Positions 14,946-22,377 of a DNA stretch of 29,164 nt are shown piece by piece. The stretch is from assembly GCA_964542875.1 (NCBI GenBank), contig CAZIWA010000068.1, positions 1 through 29,164 on the forward strand, given 5' to 3'. Positions within the stretch are counted from its first letter, which is position 1; each line of letters opens with the position of its first letter. Below the pieces are notes generated by a model. It searched no databases, was not told the origin of the DNA, and worked only from the letters and a program-made list of their open reading frames with translations. The stretch is from CAZGOM01 sp964542875 (GTDB lineage: Bacteria; Planctomycetota; Phycisphaerae; Phycisphaerales; Phycisphaeraceae). The position numbers were made by a program, and so were the translations under genes.

Positions 14946-16409
14946 TCAGGAGACGGCTTTGGGGCGGACGGGTTTTTCGCCGCCTTCGATGGAGCGGAGG
15001 TAATCCAGCACGCGTTTTTCCTGCTGGATGTGGGCCAAGAGGGTTTGCGGGTTCCAGCCGTCCTGGCGGGCGACGGCTTCCAGCTTTTGGATGACGCTCT
15101 GGTGGGCGGGGTCCTGGCCCAGGTCGTGCCATTCGTTGGGGTCGGTTTGCAGGTTGTAGAGCACGGGCGGGTGCGGAGGGGCGAAGCAGGCTTTGAAGTT
15201 ACCCAGCCGGACCATGCGGATGGGGACGCGGGTGCCGCCGCAGGCGTAATCGGAGATGACGGGGCGGTCATGCCAGGTTTGGGTGGGGTCTTTGAGAAGC
15301 GGGAGGATGGATTTGCCCGGCAGCGGGGTGGGCCAGGATTGGCCGGTGAGGTCCAGAAGGGTGGGCAGCCAGTCGATGAGCGAAATCGGGGCGTGGCAGG
15401 TGCCCTGGGTTTGAAAGCCGGGATCGGAAAGAGGGCCGGCGAGCACGAAGGGGAGACCGACGGATTCCTGGAAAAAGTTCAGCTTGGACCACATGCCGTG
15501 GGTGCCGTGGTTATCGCCGTGATCGGAGGTGTAGAGGATGATGGTGTTTTCAAGCTCGCCAAGCTCTTGAAGACGTTTCACAAGCTGGCCGACCATGTGG
15601 TCGATTTTGGTGACCATGGCGTAGTAGGCCCGGCGGGCATTTTTCACCTGCTGGGGCGTGGCACCGTCTGTGGAGAGGCCGAGCCATTTGCGGCTGCCCT
15701 GCATCTGCTCCGGGATGTGCGATTCAAACAGCGCGCCGGTGGGCGGGGTTTCCGGTAGTGGGATGTCCACGCCTTCGTAAAGGTCCCACCACGGTTTGCT
15801 GACGTTGTACGGCGCGTGGGGCAGAAAATATCCCACGGACATGGCCCAGGGTTTGCCTGTGGCCTTGCGCTGGGCAGAGGAATAGGCGAGCTCATCCATT
15901 GCGGAATCATACACGGATTGGTCGAAGAGCTCGCCGCGGGTGGGCTCGTCGGTGGGGCCTGCACGCTGGACGGAGCTGATCATGACGTAGTCGTCGGTGA
16001 TGGGCTTGAGCCAGGGGTCATAGGCAAAGGGGCGCTGGTAGGGGTGATATTCGCCGGAGATGCGGCGTTCAAAGCCGTGGAGCTGTTCATCGCCGATGAA
16101 GTGCATTTTGCCGGCGATGGTGGTTTGATAGCCGGCGCTGCGCAGGGCGTGGGCCCAGGTGGGGATGGCGGCGTTGAGCATGGAGCCCAGTTCCCATACG
16201 TTGTGCTGGGGTGTGAGCAGGCCCGTGAGGTAGCTGGCGCGGGCGGGCGTGCACATGGGGTATGGGCAGTAGGCCTGGGTGAAGGTGACGCCACGCGCGG
16301 CGAGGGCGTCGATGTGCGGAGTCTTAACGCATGGGTGGCCCAGGCAGCCAAGCACGCCGGGGGCGTGCTGGTCGGACATGATGGCGAGGATGTTTGGTTT
16401 TTTAGTCAT
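14946..16409 (-). CDS. Type I (formylglycine) sulfatase
   Basis: A 487-residue sulfatase that hydrolyses sulfate esters. Its signature is C53-T-P-A-R57, where C53 is the residue converted to formylglycine by the maturation enzyme (FGE), which is not in this window. Metal and active-site residues are visible: D13-Q14 in MSDQH, K101 in AGKMHF, D296-H297 in YTSDHGDNHG and K309. The N-terminus starts directly with KKPNILAIMSDQH, with no signal peptide, which is unusual for many planctomycete sulfatases and suggests a cytoplasmic enzyme. Substrate class cannot be assigned; the sequence recalls choline-sulfatase-like and glycan sulfatases. It is divergent from the plus-strand gene at 16518. An alternative short leader upstream is not supported, because no in-frame start is obvious. 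Confidence 0.92.
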   Translation of the reverse strand: MTKKPNILAIMSDQHAPGVLGCLGHPCVKTPHIDALAARGVTFTQAYCPYPMCTPARASYLTGLLTPQHNVWELGSMLNAAIPTWAHALRSAGYQTTIAGKMHFIGDEQLHGFERRISGEYHPYQRPFAYDPWLKPITDDYVMISSVQRAGPTDEPTRGELFDQSVYDSAMDELAYSSAQRKATGKPWAMSVGYFLPHAPYNVSKPWWDLYEGVDIPLPETPPTGALFESHIPEQMQGSRKWLGLSTDGATPQQVKNARRAYYAMVTKIDHMVGQLVKRLQELGELENTIILYTSDHGDNHGTHGMWSKLNFFQESVGLPFVLAGPLSDPGFQTQGTCHAPISLIDWLPTLLDLTGQSWPTPLPGKSILPLLKDPTQTWHDRPVISDYACGGTRVPIRMVRLGNFKACFAPPHPPVLYNLQTDPNEWHDLGQDPAHQSVIQKLEAVARQDGWNPQTLLAHIQQEKRVLDYLRSIEGGEKPVRPKAVS

Positions 16410-16517
16410 TGGGGACGTGCATGAAGGGAAACGGGAGGATTAATTTAGCATGATGCGTACGGCCGGGGTGGCGCCTACCCTAAAGCGTGCACCGCGCTTT
16501 GCGAAGAGGATGATTGT

Positions 16518-17096
16518 ATGGCTAAAGGCCCGTCGATTGTGTTGTATGTGCTGGCGGGTCTGGCTGCTTTTCTAATCGTGATCGGTTTGATCGCCGGGGG
16601 AAGGTTCGCCTATTACCAGCACCTGCAGAATGCACCGGGATTCGTTGCCACAACGGTGCCGATGACGACGCCGTTTGTTTACCAGATCAAATGCAATCAA
16701 CCGTTGAACGTGTTCATCCTGCTGGGCAACGGGGTGAGGGGAGACGTGCCGGAATCGGTGACCGCGACGGTGACGGGTTCGCAAGCGGTAACGGTGGGGC
16801 GGGTTATGAGGTCCGGGGGTTTTTCAAACGAGGGAATCAGCGTGCTGCTGGCGCCCTTGCCGGGACCAGGCACCTATGACCTTCAAGTGAACGACAGCGC
16901 TAACGCGGGCGGGCCGGGAACGGCTCTGACTTTGTATCTCGAGTCGGTCATCCTTAAATCAGACCTCTGGTATCTGGGGCATGGGTTGATGACGGTGTTG
17001 TTTCTGGGAAGTGGGATCTTCCTGGCGCTGGTGGTGGGCGGCGTGGCGTGGTGGGCTAAAGCGCGTCCGCCAGCACGGGTGTGGGAGGGAGAGTAG
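16518..17096 (+). CDS. Two-TM membrane protein of unknown function
   Basis: A 192-residue protein with one hydrophobic helix near the N-terminus (about 8-28) and another near the C-terminus (about 157-180). They enclose a soluble part of about 125 residues that looks beta-rich, and the protein ends in a basic tail (WWAKARPPARVW). The middle part would be exported and both ends cytoplasmic. I recognise no family. The start has AAGAGG about 8 bases before the ATG at 16518. The next gene, a methyltransferase, follows after 26 bases on the same strand, so the two are probably cotranscribed. Confidence 0.78.
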   Translation: MAKGPSIVLYVLAGLAAFLIVIGLIAGGRFAYYQHLQNAPGFVATTVPMTTPFVYQIKCNQPLNVFILLGNGVRGDVPESVTATVTGSQAVTVGRVMRSGGFSNEGISVLLAPLPGPGTYDLQVNDSANAGGPGTALTLYLESVILKSDLWYLGHGLMTVLFLGSGIFLALVVGGVAWWAKARPPARVWEGE

Positions 17097-17122
17097 AACA
17101 TGGCGAAAACGGAGAAAAACCC

Positions 17123-17857
17123 ATGGCGAGTGTGAGTGAGCATTACGACAAACATCTGGCTCCGGTGTACCGATGGATGGTGGGAGACGTGGGCCGGGCG
17201 ATTGAGGCCAACGTTGAGCTATTGCGCGGGCTGGGTCTGGCGTCGAGGGATCGCGGGCTGGCGGTGGACCTGGGGCCGGGAATCGGCCTGCAGACGCATG
17301 CGCTGGCCAGGCTGGGGTACTTCGTGCTGGCTGTCGAAGATTGCCAGGAACTGGCCTTGGGCCTTCGTCGGGAGACCGACGCGATGCCGGTGAGGGTGGC
17401 GGAAGATGACCTGATCAACTTTCGGCGGTATGTGGATGAAGAAGTAGAAGCGGTTGTCTGCATGGGCGATACGCTTACCCATCTGGAATCAACCGGTGTG
17501 GTGGCGAATGTGATCGAAGACATCGCCAATGCGCTGACGCCCGGCGGGGTGTTTGTGACCACGTTTCGGGATTATTCAATCGACCCGACTGGGACGAAAA
17601 AAACAATCCTGGTACGCGGCGACGACACGCGGATTTTGACGTGCCAACTGGAGTACGAAGAAAAGCAAATCCTGGTGCGGGATTTGCTGCATGAGCGCAA
17701 TGCAGACGGAGGATGGAAATTGCGCGTGAGCGAGTATCCGAAAGTGCGGGTGGCACCTGACTGGGTGGAAAAGGAAATGGGGAGTGCGGGGTTTGAGGTA
17801 GTGAAACGGTTTGAGGCGAGCGGGATGGTGGGGCTTATGGGGCGTAAGCGGGAGTAA
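17123..17857 (+). CDS. Class I SAM-dependent methyltransferase
   Basis: A 244-residue protein with the Rossmann-like methyltransferase motifs: motif I AVDLGPGIGLQTHALARLGY (about 47-66), an acidic residue after the second strand (VLAVEDCQ), and VVCMGDTLTHLES with LTPGGVFVTTF as later motifs. Substrate unknown. I chose the ATG at 17123, not the GTG at 17081 in the same frame. GGAG is 8 bases before this ATG and the shorter version avoids overlapping the preceding gene. Together with that two-TM protein it makes a probable two-gene unit. Its stop is only 3 bases from the stop of the convergent gene at 17861, leaving no room for a separate terminator. Confidence 0.88.
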   Translation: MASVSEHYDKHLAPVYRWMVGDVGRAIEANVELLRGLGLASRDRGLAVDLGPGIGLQTHALARLGYFVLAVEDCQELALGLRRETDAMPVRVAEDDLINFRRYVDEEVEAVVCMGDTLTHLESTGVVANVIEDIANALTPGGVFVTTFRDYSIDPTGTKKTILVRGDDTRILTCQLEYEEKQILVRDLLHERNADGGWKLRVSEYPKVRVAPDWVEKEMGSAGFEVVKRFEASGMVGLMGRKRE

Positions 17858-17860
17858 GGT

Positions 17861-19930
17861 TTATTGCTCCAGAACGATGATTTCGAACGTGCCGAGCGTC
17901 GGGAGGGTGACGGTGTTGCCGGCGATGGCGCAGGGTTGGCCGGCGACGAGGGCTTTGGCGGATTTGTAAGGTGAATTGGCGGGGAGCTTGAGCGTAACGC
18001 CGGATTGCGGGGCGACCTTGGTGTACGGGCGCGGGGCGATGCCGGCGTAGTTGATCAAGTGGACGATGAGCCGGGGTTTGCCGCTGGCTGGGGTTTGGGT
18101 GCGCAGGGCAACTTCAATGTTACCCAGGCCGCCTTGCAGTTGGATGAGGGGAGTGGAGAAGTTGCGGGCGGCGTTGGCGAGGATTCTGCGGTGTTCATCG
18201 TGGGCGTACTTGATGCTCATTTCCATGAACGTGCCGGCGAGGAAAAGTGATCGGCCTTTTCCGTACTGGTTAAGAATGATGGCGGGCTGGTCCAGCGGCG
18301 TGGGATCGGTGTAGCGGCCTTCCTGGGGCTTATGGAAGCGTGCGAGGATGCGTGCGCCGGCGTGGGGGGTGATGTTCACGCCGAATTCCGGTGCGGGGAG
18401 CCAGTCGGCCTGGTTGTCATAGAAGAGGTCCAGGGCCTGGCTGACGGGATCGCCGGAGGCGCAGAAGGCGTTGAAGTTGTTGTAAGCAGTGGTGGCGCCG
18501 GAGAAGTCTGCGCCCAAGACATCGGCGAGGGCGAAGTTTGGCCGTGGAGTGCCTTCCGGTGTGTAGAGGGAGGTGTCGAAGGTGGAGATGAGATTGCCGC
18601 CTTGCTTGACGAATTGGCGGATGAGGTCGCAGGCCTGGTCTGTGAGACAGGCGCTGGTGGGGAGGATGAGGCAGTCGTATCGAGTGAGCTTGGCGAGGGT
18701 GAGGTCGTGGTCGGTGATGACGTCGAAAGGGACGCTGGAGCGGCCGAGGATGTCGCATGCGCCGTTGAAGGACTCGCCGGAATTGCCCTGGCGCTGGGTG
18801 AAGTCTGGGTTGGAGGATTTGCCGTAGAGGTCGGAATCTTTGACGGTGGTTTTGTAGGCGTCCTGGGTGGCGTAGGAGAAGAGCACGGCGACACGTGAGG
18901 CGGGTTTGGCGTCCTGATAGTACGGGGCATTTTGCGCAAGGAAATGCATCATTTCCTTAGCGGCCTGGCCGCCGGGGTGATCCATAAGGGTCATGGTGCC
19001 GCAGATGCCGTACCAGAGGTTTGAGCCGTGGGCGGCGGCGGAGGCGATGCAGAGGCGGGTTTCGGTGGGGGTGTGCATGAGCCAGGACCACGGGGTGTGG
19101 TTGGCCGCCATGAAGATGACGCGTGGTTTTTCCGCGGCGAGGGCTTCCAGAAGCTTTGCGGAGATGCTGGGGTGCCAGAGGGGGAAGTCTTTGGCGGGGC
19201 CGTAGAACATGAACCCGCCTTCTGTGCCGAGGATGTCGTTGCAGGGGAGTTCATCGGCGAGGGAGGCGTAGGAGGGGCCGGGGTCCTGGGCGGGGAAGTT
19301 CCAGTAGCAGGCGGCGTCCGGCTTGAGTTTTTTGAAGAGGGAGTAGGTTTCGCGGACAAAGTCTCCACGGCTTCTGGTCCAGAAGGCTTTGGTGTCTTTG
19401 TTGGCGTCAGTGGCGGTGTCGAGGTCGCCGCCGGTTTCGATTTTGAAGCGCTTTTTGCAGGCGGGGCAGTGGCAGGGCATGACGACGGGGCCGTCGAGAA
19501 AGAGGCCGTCGAAGTCGTAGGATTGCAGTTCTTTGAGGACGTTGAAGAAGTATTCGCGCCAGGGGCTGTTGACGCACCCGGAGTAGTAGGTGCCGTAGAG
19601 CTTGGTGTACTGGCCCTGAGCATTTCGCACGGCCCACTGGTCGGCCTTGTGGTTCTGCGAGCCCGAGAGGATGTGGACGTTTTGATAAAGGATGATCCGG
19701 AGGTTTTTGGCCCGGGCGTCGGCGAGGTAGCGCTTGAGGATGTCGGCGTGGAGTGCGGGATCAAAGATGGCGCTGTAGCTTTCCGCCATGGGGTGGAAGA
19801 GTTGCTCGACATTGAAGCCGGCGTCGAGCCATTTGTCGATGACCTGGAGGGTTTTGCCGCCCTCAAAATTGCACTGAAGGGCGGCGATGCGCATCTGCTG
19901 CTTGAACCAAGGGGTGTTTGAGGTGGTCAT
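17861..19930 (-). CDS. Glycoside hydrolase-like protein (GHL6 / beta-galactosidase trimerization type)
   Basis: A 689-residue protein with an N-terminal TIM-barrel-like domain (about 12-345). The motif DFDGLFLDGP (139-148) follows a strand and is succeeded by a Cys cluster, C153-H-C-P-A-C158, seen in hypothetical glycoside hydrolases of the GHL6 type and possibly a zinc site. E237 in LGTEGGF is a plausible catalytic Glu. The middle domain (about 345-600), with VAVLFSYATQ and YDCLILPTSACLTDQACDLI, resembles the class I amidotransferase-like 'trimerization' domain of GH42 enzymes. A beta-sandwich-like end follows. There is no signal peptide. I place the start at the ATG at 19930; the longer frame to 20071 adds 47 residues that look non-coding. 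No RBS is visible. The substrate is unknown, likely a galactoside or other glycan. Confidence 0.85.
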   Translation of the reverse strand: MTTSNTPWFKQQMRIAALQCNFEGGKTLQVIDKWLDAGFNVEQLFHPMAESYSAIFDPALHADILKRYLADARAKNLRIILYQNVHILSGSQNHKADQWAVRNAQGQYTKLYGTYYSGCVNSPWREYFFNVLKELQSYDFDGLFLDGPVVMPCHCPACKKRFKIETGGDLDTATDANKDTKAFWTRSRGDFVRETYSLFKKLKPDAACYWNFPAQDPGPSYASLADELPCNDILGTEGGFMFYGPAKDFPLWHPSISAKLLEALAAEKPRVIFMAANHTPWSWLMHTPTETRLCIASAAAHGSNLWYGICGTMTLMDHPGGQAAKEMMHFLAQNAPYYQDAKPASRVAVLFSYATQDAYKTTVKDSDLYGKSSNPDFTQRQGNSGESFNGACDILGRSSVPFDVITDHDLTLAKLTRYDCLILPTSACLTDQACDLIRQFVKQGGNLISTFDTSLYTPEGTPRPNFALADVLGADFSGATTAYNNFNAFCASGDPVSQALDLFYDNQADWLPAPEFGVNITPHAGARILARFHKPQEGRYTDPTPLDQPAIILNQYGKGRSLFLAGTFMEMSIKYAHDEHRRILANAARNFSTPLIQLQGGLGNIEVALRTQTPASGKPRLIVHLINYAGIAPRPYTKVAPQSGVTLKLPANSPYKSAKALVAGQPCAIAGNTVTLPTLGTFEIIVLEQ

Positions 19931-20139
19931 GGGGAAAAAGGTACATGGAAATATCGGCAAGGTAAAAAGGGAGCGGTACGAAGAACGAGAGTTTCTGAAC
20001 GGGTGGGCAGGATTTTCAGGAATTTCCGGGCACAAATGGAGAACATGGACGACGGTACAATCGGCGGTCATTAGAGTGATGTTTGATGGTACTTATCCTG
20101 CGGTTCTCAAAGGCTTCACAACTACTAAGAGGGTGAAAC

Positions 20140-22146
20140 ATGGCGATGCAGATTGTCACGGTGGGCACAAACGCGGTGGTGGGGTTTGCGGCCAAGGAAC
20201 TTCAGCGGTGCCTGAAGCTGGCGACGGGAAAAAAGCTGGAGATCAAAAAGGGCACTTTGGAAAAGGCGCCCGTCGATGCGCTGGTGCTGGGGACGTTTGC
20301 GGATTTTGGCCAGGCCGAGCCGCAAGCCGAGGGGGATTTGAATGACCATGTGATGGTGACGCCCGTCAAGAAGGGCGCGAAGGCCATTGGGTATGAATTG
20401 ACGGGGGTGAACGGCCGGAGCGTGCTTTTCAGCGTGTATCAGTATCTACAGGCGCTTGGCTTTGCGTGGATTCGGCCCGGAAAGCTGGGGGAGGTGGTGC
20501 CCAAGATCAAGAGCGTGCTGCCCGCCAAGCCCGTGACGGTGGATCACAAACCGTCGTACAAGTTCCGGAGCATCTGCATTGAAGGCGCGTGCTCGCGCCA
20601 GCACTTGATCGACCTGATCGACTGGCAAACCAAGCGGATGATGAACGGGTATTTCATCCAGTTTGAGTATGGGTCTTGCTTCCTGAAGCAGTGGTACGAG
20701 CGGCCCGGGAAGGACGGGAAACCGGTGGGCAAGATCAGCGAAGGGGAGATACGAACCGCGGTGGACGAGGTGATCGCCGCAATCAAAAAGCGCGGGCTGA
20801 GCTTTGAGCGCGTCGGGCATGGCTGGACGACTGCGGCCCTGGGCATGACCGGCGAGGGGAGCGAAGGCTGGGGCACTGTGGATACCAACGCGGTGCCTGC
20901 GGAGAAACGGGAGTGGATCGCCAAGGTGGGCGGCAAGCGGGAGTTTTTCCGCGGCGTGCCTTTGAACACGAACCTGGACTATGCACGGCCAGACGTGCGC
21001 GCGGCGATGGCGGACGTGATCGTGGATTATGCAGGCAAGCACCCTGAAGTGGACCTGCTGCACTTTTGGCTGGCCGACGGCACCAATAATCATGATGAGC
21101 ATCTGCCGGAGCGGCCTTCGGAATATTTCATCGACATGCTCAATGAGCTGGACGCCAAGCTGACGGCCAAGGGCCTCACGACACGCATCGTGTTTTTGAT
21201 TTACGTGGACCTCCTGTGGGCGCCGATGCGGGCGAAGCTGAACAATCCGGATCGGTTTGTGCTGATGTTTGCGCCGATCACCCGGAGCTACCTGACGGCG
21301 TTTGGCGATGCCGGCAAGAGCGATGAGAAGAAGACGGAGTTTGCGCTCAATAAACTCACCCTTCCCAAGGGCGCATCGACCAACCTGGAATATCTCAGCG
21401 ACTGGCAAGCCCTATTTAAAGGCGACGGCTTTGACTTTGATTACCACGCGATCTGGGCGTGCTACTACGACCCGAACATGGTGACGATCGCCAAGACGCT
21501 GCATAAGGATGTGGTGAACCTCGAAAAGATCGGCCTGCACGGGCTTAACAGTTGCCAGAACCAGCGCATGAGCTTTCCCCATAACCTGCTGATGGATGTG
21601 ATGGCGGACACGCTGTGGGACAAGAAACAATCGTTTAAAGCGCTGGTGAAGAAGAGCTTTGGTCAGGCGTTTGGAAAAGACGCGGCCAAGGCGCAGGCGT
21701 TTTTTGAAAAGATGAGCGCGCTGTGGCTGCCGATGTTCGAGCCGCTTTATATTCCCGGGGCCGATGAGCCAAGGATCAAGAAAGCGACGGCGAACATTGC
21801 GAAAATGAGGAAGCTCATCGCGGCGTTTGAGCCGGTGGTGAAGGCGAACCGCAAACGATTCGCCAAGACGCCCCTGGACCCGGTTGCGGTGTCATGGGCA
21901 TATGCCGAGGCGCATCTGGAAATGCTGGCGCTGCAACTGCCGATGTTTGACGCATATGTGGCCCGGGATGCGGCCATCCGGCAACGCTTTGAATCGCTGG
22001 CGAAGTGGCTGGTGGCCAATGAGGCAGAGCTTCACCGGGTGCTGGATGTGTATTGCTTCAGAAAGGTGCTGAACTGGCGGGTGAATGAGCTGGAAGCCTT
22101 TTTGAAGGAGAGTGCGGGGAAGGCGGCGGAGCTGGCGGGAGGGTGA
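20140..22146 (+). CDS. DUF4838 domain protein (GH67 N-domain/alpha-glucuronidase-like)
   Basis: A 668-residue protein resembling the DUF4838 family. An N-terminal alpha/beta domain (about 1-125) recalls the non-catalytic domain of GH67 alpha-glucuronidases and GH20 enzymes: AKELQRCLKLATGKKLEI, then SVYQYLQALGFAWIRPGKLG. It is followed by a TIM-barrel-like part (about 140-430) with HFWLADGTNNHDEHLP and a helical C-terminal region. Polysaccharide breakdown is likely, but no catalytic pair can be assigned. There is no signal peptide. The ATG at 20140 has GAGGG about 7 bases upstream. It is divergent from the GHL6-type gene across a 209-base spacer, in which I see only a -10-like TACAAT at 20056 without a good -35. 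The stop is followed by heptad/octad repeats and a bidirectional terminator. Confidence 0.82.
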   Translation: MAMQIVTVGTNAVVGFAAKELQRCLKLATGKKLEIKKGTLEKAPVDALVLGTFADFGQAEPQAEGDLNDHVMVTPVKKGAKAIGYELTGVNGRSVLFSVYQYLQALGFAWIRPGKLGEVVPKIKSVLPAKPVTVDHKPSYKFRSICIEGACSRQHLIDLIDWQTKRMMNGYFIQFEYGSCFLKQWYERPGKDGKPVGKISEGEIRTAVDEVIAAIKKRGLSFERVGHGWTTAALGMTGEGSEGWGTVDTNAVPAEKREWIAKVGGKREFFRGVPLNTNLDYARPDVRAAMADVIVDYAGKHPEVDLLHFWLADGTNNHDEHLPERPSEYFIDMLNELDAKLTAKGLTTRIVFLIYVDLLWAPMRAKLNNPDRFVLMFAPITRSYLTAFGDAGKSDEKKTEFALNKLTLPKGASTNLEYLSDWQALFKGDGFDFDYHAIWACYYDPNMVTIAKTLHKDVVNLEKIGLHGLNSCQNQRMSFPHNLLMDVMADTLWDKKQSFKALVKKSFGQAFGKDAAKAQAFFEKMSALWLPMFEPLYIPGADEPRIKKATANIAKMRKLIAAFEPVVKANRKRFAKTPLDPVAVSWAYAEAHLEMLALQLPMFDAYVARDAAIRQRFESLAKWLVANEAELHRVLDVYCFRKVLNWRVNELEAFLKESAGKAAELAGG

Positions 22147-22150
22147 GGGG

Positions 22151-22206
22151 GAAAGTGGAAAGGTAAAAGGGAAAAGGTGAAGAGGGGAAGAGGGGAAGAG
22201 GGGAAG
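22151..22206. repeat. Purine-rich heptad then octad tandem repeats
   Basis: Four 7-base units (GAAAGTG, GAAAGGT, AAAAGGG, AAAAGGT; 22151-22178) are followed by three identical 8-base units GAAGAGGG (22179-22202) and a partial unit. The block begins 4 bases after the stop of the DUF4838 gene and is almost purely purine on the plus strand. No terminator function is apparent; the real terminator is 120 bases further on. Confidence 0.75.
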
Positions 22207-22327
22207 AAAGAATCGGATTCCGGTTGTGATGCGTTGCGTGGTTGGTGAGCATTGATCAGGGGTCTTGTGGGAGGCGTGGTGGGCCTCGCAGACTCGGCCG
22301 CACCCTGCCGGAGACTGGTGGAAAATG

Positions 22328-22359
22328 AAAAACGGACGGCTTTGGGGCCGTCCGTTTTT
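22328..22359. terminator. Bidirectional intrinsic terminator
   Basis: A 13-bp perfect stem AAAAACGGACGGC (22328-22340) with its complement at 22347-22359, loop TTTGGG. Both sides have a T-tract (GTTTTTCTTT on plus, GTTTTTCATTTT on minus). It serves the convergent genes ending at 22146 and 22378. Confidence 0.92.
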
Positions 22360-22377
22360 CTTTGGATGTTGAGATGG

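Noticed and set aside
19931..20071. Longer start of the GHL6-type protein at 20071
   Set aside because: The extension has no domain similarity and is Pro/Ser/Phe-rich. It would also occupy most of the divergent promoter region.
22179..22206. Possible CRISPR-like or VNTR array
   Set aside because: Units are 8 bases without spacers, and no cas gene is nearby, so it is kept only as a short tandem repeat.
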